From positions 62,001 to 126,000 of the forward strand of contig NW_026729155.1 in assembly GCF_030272615.1 (NCBI RefSeq): a stretch of DNA of 64,000 nt, read 5' to 3'. The stretch is from Cryptomeria japonica. Lineage: Eukaryota; Streptophyta; Pinopsida; Cupressales; Cupressaceae. A program made the position numbers and the translations under genes. Below the pieces are notes generated by a model, which was given only the letters and a program-made list of their open reading frames with translations, did not search any database and was not told the origin of the DNA. Below are positions 12,590 through 24,469 of this stretch, piece by piece (the first letter of the stretch is position 1; each line of letters begins with the position of its first letter).

Positions 12590-15005
12590 AGGTATGGTAT
12601 CAAATGAAATTAGGGTTTCGCCAATTAAGATAATAAGCCACTTACTAACCAAATTAGCTATACATTGAAGGAGGGGCAGACCGAATAGATCTAGCCTCAA
12701 TCCAAGTAAGGAAAATGAATGCTTTATAGATGCACCAATGATAGGGTATGGTAATTATGTCAAAATTAATTGATAGGATACGTTTATATAGGGTTCCCTA
12801 GGTAAATAGTGATTAGTATAACCTCCTATGGTTATGTGTAGCCATAGGGATTGGAAGCCAAGGAGGAGGTAAAGGGTGTGTCACATTTCAAATTGGGTCC
12901 TATTTAAGGGGGACAAGGGAATTTTGGGGCACCCTAGTATAACCAAGGTGCTCCATGCCTTGGTTCTCCTACAAATAGGACCAACACAAAGAGAAATGGG
13001 GAAGGGACCTCCAAGATGGAGTTCATTGAATGGTATTCATGACATTGGGGTTGGATAATAGGACCAAAACAAATGTATAGAGAGGATGGAGATAATACAT
13101 GCTAAAGTAGGAGGACAAACATGAGGTGTAAATTATACATGTTACAATTTACAATGCTATATTTAGCCCCCACTTTAATGAGATTATGAGGCTATGCAAA
13201 TACTCACGATACAGTAGAATGATGAAAGAGAGGATAAATTAGGAGCTAGATCACAAGGCGATAAGACATTGCTAGTTTCAAGAAACCAATCACCTAGTCT
13301 TAGGATCTTAATTCACACAATCACATGCAAGGACACACACAAAACAAGGAAAAAATCCAAAGAAAGATAAAAAAGACAAAAAGACACACAATATAAAAGT
13401 AGTTAGTACTAATACCAAAAAGTGTCTAAGGCAACTAGTTGAAGGGACCTCAATAATCAGAATGTCTTAGCCACTAATATTATTCTCAAAATATTATCAT
13501 AACAACACAAGATCACATAAAAAGAGTAAGATCATGCATCAAATAATGAACAATGATCCACAAATAGCAAGGCTATGAGCTCATGGGGAAGAGAAAGGAG
13601 AGAACATGGATGACATGGGCTAGAAAGTTGTGTTATGCTAGGTGATCCATATTGGTGAGGACAATAAGAATAGTATAGATTTTTTTTGCTAGTTCTACTA
13701 ACCTTGCTCCATATGTTGCTAGCTTTTTTCAAGAGTTAATCATCTTGAAGAAGAATCTGTTGGTCTAGTTTAGAGCATGCAACAACCTATATAGGACATG
13801 AAATATAAGTGCCTATTTTTGGGAACATCTTGTCTAATACTTTGTTGGTGTAGTTCTAATAATGTATTCCCCATATAAGGTTGTACCTAGTTTTGGGAAT
13901 GAAAACATCTTGTATAAGACTTTGTTGGTCTCATTTCAAGAATGTACACCGCATAAGACATGAAAAATATAGTACAAAGAGGGCAATATGTATGAACCCC
14001 CCTTTAGATGTTAACATAGTCATACATTGATGTCTAAAGGAAGATAAAAGTAAGGATATACACCTTCAAAACCAAAGAGATATCCTTTTAGTAACAAGAA
14101 ACATTATTCCAAGCTAAAGGGGTTTAACTCGGATAAAAAAGAAAAAGATAGTTCTGGAAAGATATCTTGAAACAAGTGTAAAAAAAATCCTTGGAGGGGA
14201 AGAGATTGTTTCTCAAATATGTTTACCTCCAGGAGGATGTTTTGAACAAAAATAAAATCATCTACCAAAATAAAGGAAGGAGAACAAGAATGCATAACTT
14301 CCTTCTATTGCTAGGTAAAGGGATTTGATGTAGGATGACATAATTTTCACCCAAAGTGACTAGTTTGTTTATAGATTTAGACATACATTGCCAAGTGAAG
14401 AAGAGTTTGTAAACAAGGATACAAACCTCTTTCATAAGAGAGAATCCTTGAGAAAGCAAACAAATTCACACAAGGAGTAACATTGTATCATAAGCAAACA
14501 CCTCTCAACAAGAGAAAAATAGATTCTTAGAAAGGATAGGGGAAATCAATGCCCCCAAGCATAGGGAAAAAGAGAAGAGTTTCATAACTTCCAAAGGGAG
14601 ATTATACATAAAAGATATACCACTTCAAGCAAAGAATAGGTCCTAAAAAAGGAACACTCATGTACTCACATGAATGATGATTCTATCTATGAAAGGACAT
14701 CATGTTATGAAAAATGCAGCTCATAAAGAAAAAGTAAATATTTGGAATAAAAGAGAAAGAGTTGAAATTAAATTCCATTCTTGCCCCCTCGAGCATCAAG
14801 ACAAGGATAACCATGATGAAAGATCACAAATTAATTTAAGACACACAAATACTTCTAATATTTCAAGCACAATAAGGTTGTAGCCTTTGTTCATAACATT
14901 TATCATGCATTTCATAGTTGTCTTTTATGGGAAGATCTAAAAATAAACAAATATAAACTAATAGTTTAAGCATGAAAAATGTGCACATGGAAAATAGTAT
15001 AATGG
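12590..15005. other. No gene recognised
   Basis: Holds a GC-richer stretch (about 12,850-13,080) and a set of imperfect direct repeats at 13,735-13,975. The style resembles LTR or UTR sequence of plant retroelements, but no paired LTR, primer-binding site or coding domain was found. Confidence 0.45.
13735..13975. repeat. Three imperfect ~85-bp direct repeats
   Basis: The block containing ATCTTG, then TTTGTTGGT, then ATATAGGACATGAAATAT-like text recurs three times, starting near 13,740, 13,826 and 13,906, with substitutions and indels. Confidence 0.55.
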
Positions 15006-15009
15006 TGCA

Positions 15010-15595
15010 TGGTAGTAAAGTTGAGTTGGCTAGTGAGACTTGGGCATCACTTAGAAACAGGCCCACCAAATTCTTGCATAGAGGCATTTACCAGATGGTC
15101 TCTTAATAAATATTTATTTTTCAATAATATGCATCAAGATTTGCTAGATTGGATGACTAGATCTACAATCTAGTTTTTAAAATTGTGAGAGGATTAACAT
15201 ACTTACATGAATATTGTTGAGAACAGGTAATATATTTTGACATAAGCCTCACAACATTCTCCTTGTCCAATATTTCATTACGAAGGTCATAGATTTTGGT
15301 ATGGAAAATTTGTTTAATGGAAAGAAAGGTGAATTGACAACCTTTCTTAGAGGGACACAACGATATATACCACTGCCTAGAGTTATTAAACGTGCATTAC
15401 TCTGAAAAGGTGGATGTAGTAAGATTTGACATAATGGTGATAGATATCATCGGTGGAAAAAGAATAGAGAGATTTTAGAGAATGAATTATTTATAATGCT
15501 ACAAGTTAGATTAGAGGCATTGGAAGGTTTAAAGGAGATGACGTATGATGTTCATTTTGTGTTTGCATTATTTTTTTGTTATTAGCAGGCTTTTT
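15010..15595 (+). pseudogene. psiA: S-RLK kinase-domain pseudogene fragment
   Basis: Broken reading frames follow the kinase domain of the S-RLK at 54.9-57.4 kb in order: LVRL, then LLDWMTRS, RGLTYLHEYC, a catalytic-loop remnant VIYFDI, activation-segment text KVIDFGMENLFNGKKGE with the DFG, LTTFLRGTQRY, a FDIMVIDIIGGKRIE segment, and ALEGLKEM from the C-lobe. At least three frameshifts and several stops separate the blocks. A deletion removes the part between IIGGKR and ALEGL. The 3' flank (15.6-16.3 kb, resuming after the LINE at 22.05 kb) resembles the flank of psiB at 36.2-37.6 kb, so both probably come from a segmental duplication of an S-RLK locus. Confidence 0.75.
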
Positions 15596-16341
15596 TACTT
15601 AGCTAACCCAATTCCCAAAAGTAACCTTTGGCTCTCGTATGCTCCTACACCTATGATGCTTTCTAAATCTAGAGAATTTGTTAATTACTTATATTCCTTA
15701 CATATTTTACTAGAAAGAAAAAGAAACATACTAGTCGTTGTTCTTTTTTCACCATATGGTTGGATGTTGGATAGGCATTTCATAGTCAGAATCATAAATC
15801 TCCAAACATTAAGTAAAATATATTTATGCGACTTGAAAAGCTTAATTGTTGCATTTTATATATTTTTAAATCTAGGTGTTATCAGAGAGTAATTGTTTTA
15901 GCTCATGATTCTGAAAGGAAAAATATTGTGAATTTTTTTGTGCATTTAACATTTTGAACTATTGATAATATTTTTCTTTATACAATTCTACATTAAGTGC
16001 ATTCTTGTTAGGTTTGTCATTCTTGAATTAAAATATTATATAATATAAGTGATTAGAAATTTTGTGGAGCAAGTTCAAAATATTTTTGAAATTATCAAAT
16101 CAATTATATTTAAATATATGTTTTTGAGTTTGAAATTATATTAAAGAAAACATATGATGTTTTGATATTAATGTAATATTTTGATAAAGCCTATTTATTT
16201 TATTCATGATTTTTCCTAAATATTTTAATATATTTTCTTTCAAGATAGATAGAAAGCACATGGAGACTAAATCTCATAAGATATGAAATAATATTTGATA
16301 GATATTTATAAGACATTTAACACATAACATTTATCATTTCC
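15596..16341. other. Duplicated flank of psiA, interrupted by the LINE
   Basis: Shares interrupted similarity with 36,230-36,870, for example TCTCGTATGCTCCTACA at about 15,634 and about 36,273. The similarity resumes on the other side of the LINE, which identifies 36.85 kb as a paralogous empty site. Confidence 0.55.
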
Positions 16342-16404
16342 AATAACTTGACATAGCCCTTATCTCCAATGACTAGTTTAACCATTACAATTTCTCCTTG
16401 AATG

Positions 16405-19400
16405 TTCTTTCCTGTATAGGTTCTGATCACTATCCGATTTCTTTTGTGGTGGACTCTATCTCTAGGAGGATAAATTTCCCTTTCAGATTTGAAAAAAAAT
16501 GGATGTCCCACCACAATCTTGAGTAGACAATTATGGAATGGTGGAATATCTTAGTAGATGGTTCTACCATGTTTCGAGTGGCAAAATAGTTGAGGCATGT
16601 TAAGGACAAGGTCAAGAAATGGAATAAGGAAGTCTTTGGTGATATTTTTGCCTCCAAAATTGTGATCCAGCTAGAGCTCAAGGACATTCAAGATAAAATC
16701 CAAGCTAGTGCATATGATGAGGTCTCCATCACCTTTGAGAATGTGATCCTATCTAAATATCCCGACATTATAAGAAAAGAGGAGGAATTCTAGAAGCAAC
16801 GGTCCCGTTCTCTTTGGCTTAAGGAGGGAGATAAAAATACTAGATTCTTCCATATGACTACCATGAAATACAAAGCGACCAATAGTATTTCAAAAATGTC
16901 TATAGGGGGGGCCTATATTTTGAGGAAGAGGAAATAAGGAAGGAAGCTAGATCTTATTTCTCTTCTCTTTTATCGGTTGACTGCAATCTGGATAAATTTG
17001 CTCAAGATTTACTCCTTGGTGCAATGTCAAATATGATTGGGAAAGACCATATTAAATTCCTCTCTGCTATCCCCTCTAAAGTTGAGATTCAGAAGGCGGT
17101 CTTGTCTTTTGAAGGCAATAAAGAACCTAGACCAAATGGTTTCTCGATGTTCCTCTTTCAGTTTTTTTGGCATATTATTAGTGAGGATATTATCAAGGGA
17201 GTAAACAAATTTTTTGGTTCTAAGTAGATTCTAAATGAGATCAATGCCACTTTTATTTTTCTCATCCCTAAGGTCCCGAGTGCTAATGCTATGGATCTTT
17301 TCAGACCTATTATCCTTTGCAATTCCTTTTAAAAGATCATTTCTAAGGTTCTCACCTTAAGAATGCTTTCCCTTCTTCCTGATATTATTTCACCTCGGCA
17401 GAATGGATTTATTCCTAGAAGGCAGATTCTAGAATCCATCATTACGGTCCATGAGAATATTCACTCTTTGGAAGAATAAAAAAATCGGGGATTCCTAATG
17501 AAACTGGATCTATCAAAGGCTTATGATTGGGTGGACTAGAATTTTCTTCTCAAAATCCATAAGCTTTTGGATTTGGTGAGAGAGTGCTTCAACAAATTTT
17601 CCAACCAATCTCTACCCCCTCTCTCTCTATTATTGTTAATGGTTCTCCTACCCCCTTCTTCAAGTCTTCAAGGGGCCTCAGACAAGGGGATTCTATATCC
17701 CCTAGTTTGTTTGTTCTTTTGGCTAAAAGTTTGGATAGATACATCAAGAAGCTTGTTTTTGAAGGTCATTGGAAAGGTTTTAGACCATCGTTGGTTGATA
17801 GGGTCTACTTTCATCAACAATTTGTTGATGACACAGTTCTGTTGGGATCATCGACTATCAAGGAAGCTAGAACTCTATAAACTAGAAGAAAATCTCCCTC
17901 TTCTTCCTCAACACTCTTGAAGACAGGCAAAGGAGAATAGCCAGAATCCTAGGATGTTAGATTAGTTTTCTCCCTTCTATCTACTTGGGTCTCCCTCTAT
18001 GCAAAAACCCTCCTGATTTATTTTGGAGCAGCCTTGTGGACAAGTTCCACAAAATGATTGCTAGTTGGCAAGGTACCTTTCTTAACCAAAAAGGGAAGAT
18101 CCAATTATTAAAATGCTCACTCCAAAGTTTACCTGTGTATGTCTAATGCTTGTTTAAAATCTCAATCAAGTTTGCTAATGCCATTGAAAAGATTCAAAAG
18201 TCCTTTCTTTCGTTAGGGGTTGAGGAGAGGAAAAGGATTTCTCTGATTGCCTAGTAGAAAGTCTATAGACCAAAAAATTTGGGCGGCCTTGGTCTAAGAA
18301 ACATTAAGACCCTTAATAAAGCTCTCCTCACCAAGCAAATTTGGAGGATGTTTCAAGAAATTGGTGAATGGAACTCAATCTAGAAAGCCAAATACCTACA
18401 TTCTCAACAGTCTCTTGATGAGTTTCTTACTTCCTTTAAAGCCCCTTCTGGTTCTGTGATTTTGAATAGTGTTTCTCATTCTAGTTGTACCATTGGGATT
18501 GGAAAAAGTTGGGCTATTGGTAACGATAGAAAAGCCAATTTTTGGGAGGATATTTGGCTGCTGGAGACCCCTCTTTCCAGTAAGGATAGTTTTTCTCCTT
18601 TTATCCATGTTTGCAAGGCTAAATTTGGATCTAAGGTGGCTGACTATTGGAAGGATAACCAATGGGTTAATCTTAATTCCATATACTCATCCCCCAACCC
18701 TTTGATGTTATTTCTTAATTCTTTTTTGTTAGACCAAAGCTCGAGGATAGAATTATTTTGTATGGTACCTCTTCTGTAAGTTTTTTGGTCACTTTTGATG
18801 TCCTTTTGTTGTCCCATTCTCAAGAGCTTCCCCCAGCTAGTCTAAAGCCTAGGTTCATGGCCTTATCCTCAAGATCAATATCTTCTTTTGGATCCTTCTA
18901 CAAAACAAAATCCTCACCACCAATAATCTCTACAAAAGAGGCTTTCATCTCCCTAATAGATGTTACCTTTTCCTAAATGAGGAAGAAAATGTTAACCATA
19001 TTTCTCTCTACTATTCTTTATCCTCTTCTATTTGGTCATAAGTCTTACAGTTGTCAAATCTAAACTGGGTCATTCCTACATCTATTCAAGAGTGCTTCAT
19101 TGGTTGGAAATGCCTCTCCTCAAATAATTCTATCAAGTAGTTATGGAGAATTTGGAAAGAGAAGAACAACAAAATCTTTAGAGACTCCTACTCCTCTCTA
19201 GAAATGGTTTTTACTAAAATAAAGAGGGCCATTTTGGAAAATCTAAAAGCTGATGGTACACCTTTTATGTTCACGAACAAGGATGAGTTAGATCTTTTCA
19301 ATAATTAGAATGTTCCAACTTCTTTAGACAGGAATGACAAGAAGGATAAGACAAAAAGCAACAAATGGTCTTTTCCTCTAACTGGTTTGATCAAAGTTAA

Positions 19401-19800
19401 TTTTGATGGGGTGGCCAAGGGGAACCGGGGCTGACTAGGTGTGGGGGAATGATAAGAAATGAAGTTGGCTATTATATTGCGGTGGTGGTGCTCCCCATGG
19501 GATCTTAGACCAACCACTTAGCTAAGGCCATGGAATCTTACCAAGCTCTTACCCTCGCTAAAACTATGGGTTATAAAAATGTTTGGCTCGAGGGAGATTC
19601 AAATAACATCACAAGATATCTTAAAGGTCTTTCCACCCCAATGACCATATTATAGACTATCAAAAATATTATATCATTAAGAAAGGAGATAATTAACTCC
19701 TTTGAGCGGTGTGTTATTTCACATGGTTATAGAGAGATAATCAACTCCTTTGGGCTATCAACATGGATGTTTGAGCCAATTAAATAATCTGCTAGAGAGG
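16405..19800 (+). pseudogene. LINE copy 1 ORF2: endonuclease tail, reverse transcriptase, zinc finger, RNase H
   Basis: ORF2 of plant LINEs nicks DNA and copies RNA at the nick. Visible blocks: the endonuclease SDHYPISF motif (16,420-16,445); SLWLKEGDKNTRFFH (about 16,812); the RT palm LMKLDLSKAYDWVD (17,495-17,536); the catalytic box FVDD at 17,821-17,832 where family members have (F/Y)ADD; an RT C-terminal region (17.9-18.4 kb); the zf-RVT region with RGFHLPNRCYLFLNEEE (18.9-19.1 kb); and a plant-type RNase H with VNFDGVAKG (about 19,395) and LEGDSNN (about 19,590). Numerous stops and frameshifts show it is dead. The truncated 5' end has removed most of the endonuclease and anything upstream. 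Confidence 0.85.
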
Positions 19801-20087
19801 TGACTTGGATCTTCCTAATGATACCCATGCCATCCTCTTTCATGAAAGATTGCATGGAAAAGAGCGAGTGACAAGTGATGATAACAACGTACTTTTCAAT
19901 GAAAGTGGCTATAACGAATTGTAAAGGGTGGCCCTTGAAGGACAAGATGGAATTTAATGCGAACAAGACTTTGCACACTTTCTAGGTGTCCATTTCTTTT
20001 TTGAGGGTTTTTATTCTCTATATTTTGGCCCCTATTTTTGTTTTGTTTTGTGTTGTGAAGGGTGGGAGAAACTCTGTTGTGGCTGTA

Positions 20088-21983
20088 ATGGGAGTCAATA
20101 GGAAGAGAATTGAACTGCTTACCTGTGATGAATGGAAGAAGAAGCCAGAAGTGTGGGCTATTGTGGAAGCTGCTAAAATGACGTAGTATATGGAGCGAAT
20201 TCTTGGAAAAAATCAAACTGCTACCAGGTTATTCAAGAAGAATTGGAAGGAGGGTAGAATCACCATAGGTGGAAGGAAGGTGTAAATTGATGAAGGAATG
20301 ATTGTTGAAGTTACTAGGATGCCAATGGAGGGCATAAAATTCTATAGGGATAGAAAGCTCACAGAGGCGTCTATTAAGCGGTTCCTGAAAGAAGACTCTA
20401 AGAAAGCCAAATTGGTGAAATCCAACAAGACCTATTATTCGCTGAAGGTGATTAAAAAGGTATGGAGATGGATTTTTTTGGTTGTGATGCAATATGTCAC
20501 TCTTGATGGTAGATACTCTTGTGTTTATGGCTACCATTTTGTGCTCTTGAATCACTTTAACCACAAAGATATGGTGTCAATCCATTTCTACCTATATTGT
20601 TACTTGAACACCAATATAAAGGATTTTAGGGCTAACACAGATATAAATCCGCCCATGCATGAAGGGTTAATCTTGCTTTTATAGAATCATGTTAAGGACA
20701 CCTTTGTTTAGTACTCTATCATTGAGTTTTTGATCTCGAAAGATGAGTCAGAGAACTTAGATGATATTGAAGATGAGGGGTCAGATATGGAGCTGGAAGG
20801 TGATTTTGATATGGATAACCCCGCTAAGGGAATATAAAAGGGGAAGGATAAAGATATGGCTTCTAGGTCTGGTAGAAAGACTTCCGACAAAGGGGTTAAG
20901 GAAAATAAGAAAAAGGCATAGGAGGAGGATAGCTGGTTTGAAGAAGATGATGAGGATGATGATGGTATGGAGATTGAAAGTGAAAATGCCACCCCACTGC
21001 CTAAGAAGAAAACTAAGTGCAATCCAGTTATCAATGATATCAACTTGGATAAGGAGGTTGGTACCACCAAGTCCCCTCTTCCTCCTTTGGATCCTAATAG
21101 ATAGATTTGTGGTGTCAAAAAAAAGGGAAAGAATGTGGCAAAAGGGGAGACTCTGCCTCCTATACACAGAGTCACAATTGTTGATGTGGAAACCCTGGAG
21201 AATAATGTTAATTTTTTAGACTTCAATAAAGATAGTAGTAATTCTCCCATAGCTATGCTTCACACTGCAAAGAATGGGGTGAAGTAGTTTTATAAGGTTA
21301 TAAAATGGGTCTACTCAGAGATTGAAAGTTTTAAGTCTAAACAAGAGGCCTCTTCAAAGAAAATGGACATTCTGCAAGCTGTTGGGATGGGTAGTTCTTT
21401 GCCTATTAATTTGATGGAATTAACTAAAGCCTTCAACGATGCAGAGGCTATTACTGAGGCTTATCGTTCCAAATTCAAGGATGTGGAGGCTAGGTTCAAT
21501 GAGCTGAAAAAGAGGGTTTACAGTCATGAGGAAACCCTAAAGAAGATCAGAGAGAAAAGTCACAAAATTTTGAAAGCTTCAGTTGATAATTTTAGAGTGC
21601 TGATTAGTAAACTGGAACAAATCCAACTAGAAAATAATATGATTGATATTTCTGAGGACAAAGACTTGATCCGTAAAGGTGTGGCTATTGGACATGGCAA
21701 AAGAATCTAGGTGAATACGAGGAAGATGGCTCAACAAGCTAAGGAACTGGATGATCTCAAGTGTGTTGATGCCTCTATGGTTCAGCTGGAGAAAAAGGTT
21801 GTGGATCTTCTTAAGATTTTCTCTCAGTTATGTTGTCTTGTGTTCTTGGTCATCTCTTTGGTGTCGTTGTGTTGTCCTTTTGTTACTTTTGGTTCTCTTG
21901 CTGGATTTTTGTTTTTGCTCACTGTTTCTGTTTGTTGTTATGTTCTTTCTAGATGGGCCTTTCTTGTTTTATCTCTTTTATAA
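20088..21983 (+). pseudogene. LINE copy 1 ORFx: ~630-codon 3' ORF of unknown function
   Basis: A single frame of 632 codons with stop codons but no frameshift. The ATG at 20,088 aligns with ATGs of the ORFx copies at 44,223 (minus), 49,113 and 51,092; all start MG(V/G)(N/D). Parts in order: EWKKKPEVWAIVEAAKMT (codons ~15-32); a globular block with MPMEGIKFYRDRKL, WRWIFLVVMQYVTLDGRY and YHFVLLNHF (~78-165); MHEGLILLL (~190); an acidic Lys/Asp-rich linker (~210-410); a predicted coiled coil (~425-600); and a strongly hydrophobic tail (~580-630) that may be membrane-spanning or merely T-rich 3' UTR. Internal stops include TAG at 20,184 and 20,682 and TAA at 20,283. I do not recognise the family. 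It has no CCHC knuckle and does not look like the DUF4283-type ORF1 of angiosperm LINEs. Confidence 0.75.
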
Positions 21984-22053
21984 TCTGTTATAAAGGGTTT
22001 TTAGGCTACTTCAAAACTTGTTTTTCACGTAATAAAAAAAATATATCTCTTCC

Positions 22054-24000
22054 ACTCATTCCATTTAACTAAGTGATTTATTTTAGATTGCATAGATTAA
22101 TTAAAATGAAAAAAAATACTAATAATTCTTTTTAGTATGAAGATGAGTATCAATAGAGTCTTATAGTTTTAATTTAAAAATTATATTTACAAATGACAAT
22201 AAAATAAATAATAATATTTTTAATTAATAATATCTCTTAACTAAATTTAATGGGAATCTTCCATTTTATAAAATGCCAAAAGAAAGAGTTATTTTTTTTT
22301 AATAATAATCTATATATTTTATAAGTTAAAAATAATTATACATTTAAAAGATTATAAATAAAACTTAATTCTCTAACAAAATACAACAATTATAATTTAC
22401 TTCTCTAATCAAATAAAGAAATAACAATCATATTATTAGAAACCTTTCATACACATAGAACTTCTCAACCATTAAGAGGCATAAATTTTAGAGCATGAGT
22501 CTTTGGTACAGCTTGACAATTATATAAACTAAACTATGACAAATACTTTTGGAAGACCAATGGTATGTTGAGGAAGATGGATGCGAGAAGTCAACTATAT
22601 GATTTGAACTTTTAAGTAACAAGGAAGGCTTAGTCCTTACCTTAGGTTATGAAACTTGTCACTTGTTAAACCAGTCATTATGTCCTCTATCATTTTTTAT
22701 GTGATGTTCTTACTATAAACTATTCATCATCCAACGAGCTATTATACATCTTTATTTTCTGAGATAAGATTTGTTTCATATTTTTAGTATTTTTGACCGA
22801 GGCGGAGGTAATCCATTTCATTTTATCTTGCTTGTGTATTTTTTTTTTCAAAATGGAAATTTGAAAGAAGGTGATAAAATTAAAGACCATAAACTAATTA
22901 CTACTTAGATTGGTCCGTAAAATGCCTGAAGTTGGTTAAGACTATACATTTCGCTACCTGTGTGGGGCACAATACACAATCAATTGTGTGTATCTTTTAA
23001 ATAGTAATTTCTAAAAAATCTATATTAATTATAAAAATAGATTTGAACTATCGTGTAAGAGGGAAGGTATCTATTAAAACAAGAGCTGCAGAGCAGCAAA
23101 GTTCCTGCCAGAGGCCACAAAAATAGTTTTGCTATTGTTATGTGATCTATTTGTGTATAATTGATATTGTGTGATATGTTTGTGTGATATGTTTGTGTAT
23201 AATAGAAATAGCATACTGTGTCATTATGCCTGCCAATAAATAATCAATATGCATTAGTTGTAGATGTGTGGTGTTGCGGGATTGCATAAGAAATTTCAAT
23301 ATAAGATTATGGAAGCTAAGGATGAGAACCACTTCGGAGGCATTAATAACTGTGCAGATATTGAAATTTTATGCTTGAGAAACTAAATACATGTAGAGGT
23401 TACTCTATACGAGGAAAAATGAATGTAGCTGGCTCTGATGTATTTATATATTAGAGCTATTGTTATATATGTTTTTTGGGTAACTCCAAAAGTCATTCGA
23501 GAACCAACACATTTGCTTCCATTAATAATTTATGCACTAGCTCTGTCTATAGTATCGATCGACAGAATTGCAAGCTTTTTGGAGATGGAAGAGGTTCAAT
23601 GTAAAATAGTAGAAAGAACATAAAAGAGGCCAAACAAAGAAATAATTGACATTTGCGCCAATCAAATAAGAAATAATTGACATTTGCGCCAATCAAATAA
23701 TTTCAAAGACAATTTTAATTGATAGAAAAAATCAAATATCATTTTTAATGCATACTAAATTGTAATTTATCTTTAGTATTATTTTTCCTAATTTTTTTTC
23801 TAGCCGCTACAAGAGCAAGAGAATCCTAAACATTCTTTGTAGCGCCTTCTCAAAAATTTTAGCAATTTTAGCTTATACCATGAAACCCCACTTTTTGCCT
23901 GCCAGAGGTAGAACTAGTGAAACGTATTCCTGGGTTACTTACGAATCATACATATTCCTATCATAGGTAGATTCAGTGAAATAGGAAACCTAAAATTAAA
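22054..24000. other. Duplicated non-coding flanks; no gene
   Basis: 22,054-22,700 resembles 36,865-37,580. About 22,740-23,100 resembles about 31,550-31,950, for example GGTGATAAAATTAAAG, then CCATAAACTAATT, then AGATTGGTC in both. These are pieces of the S-RLK-associated segmental duplication. No coding content was seen. Confidence 0.5.
23637..23698. repeat. Perfect 31-bp tandem duplication
   Basis: The 31-bp unit starting AAGAAATAATTGACATTTGC occurs twice, at 23,637-23,667 and 23,668-23,698, with no mismatch. Confidence 0.95.
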
Positions 24001-24008
24001 GTTCTATG

Positions 24009-24461
24009 CATAGTTGAAAAACTAAGACTCGGCAAGCCCTAAAATTTTTAAAAACTGGAAACTTGCAAAAACTCAGAAAAAACTTGGCAATAATTCGGTA
24101 ACTTTATCGAACATTTGAAAATACAATCATATAATCATATTACATTTTAACTAGTTATTCAGTCATGTAATAATATTACATTTTTATTCGTGCTCAAAAA
24201 CCATATGAAACCATATGAAAACCTTGGCACATCTTGTCTCATGGCCAAAAAAATAGAAGTTGCTAATCAAATTTGTAATTCTTGACAATTTTTTCTCAAG
24301 AAATAGGGTTTAATCCACGAGATTTCGTGAGTATTTCCTCAAAAACGTTGCGTGTTTTTATAGAAACTCGGAGCCGAGTTTAATGGCGAGTGGCTCGGCT
24401 AGGATTTTGACCCGTGAGTACTCGCGAGTTTTCGAAAAACCCGTAGAGTTTTTCATCTATG
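24009..24461. mobile_element. hAT-type MITE, 453 bp
   Basis: Terminal inverted repeats CATAGTTGAAAAACT (left) and CATAGATGAAAAACT (right, reverse complement) differ at one of 15 positions. Flanking 8-bp direct repeats GTTCTATG (24,001-24,008) and GTTCTATT (24,462-24,469) match at seven of eight. An 8-bp target duplication and a CA-starting TIR are typical of hAT elements. There is no coding capacity; mobilisation would need a transposase in trans. The right end is rich in CG (CTCGGCTAGG, CTCGCGAG), unlike its AT-rich surroundings. Confidence 0.8.
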
Positions 24462-24469
24462 GTTCTATT

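Larger units (their letters stand above)
16342..22040 (+). mobile_element. LINE copy 1: 5'-truncated LINE with RNase H and a 3' ORFx
   Basis: The element begins inside the endonuclease domain and ends at a T-rich 3' region and A-run (GTAATAAAAAAAAT). The flanks carry a diverged probable target-site duplication, ATTTATCATTTCC at 16,329-16,341 and AATATATCTCTTCC at 22,040-22,053. A paralogous locus without the insertion (about 36,850) reads TATATCATTTTCACTCATCC at that point. Internal order is endonuclease tail, RT, zinc-finger region, RNase H, about 300-450 bp spacer, ORFx, 3' UTR. The 3' end resembles those at 42.35 kb (minus strand), 48.6 kb and 53.2 kb. Confidence 0.8.

Noticed and set aside
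20708-21250. Minus-strand open frame of 180 codons, Ser-rich
   Set aside because: It is the antisense shadow of the acidic linker of ORFx copy 1; the low-complexity Ser/Leu content comes from reverse-reading Glu/Asp/Lys codons.
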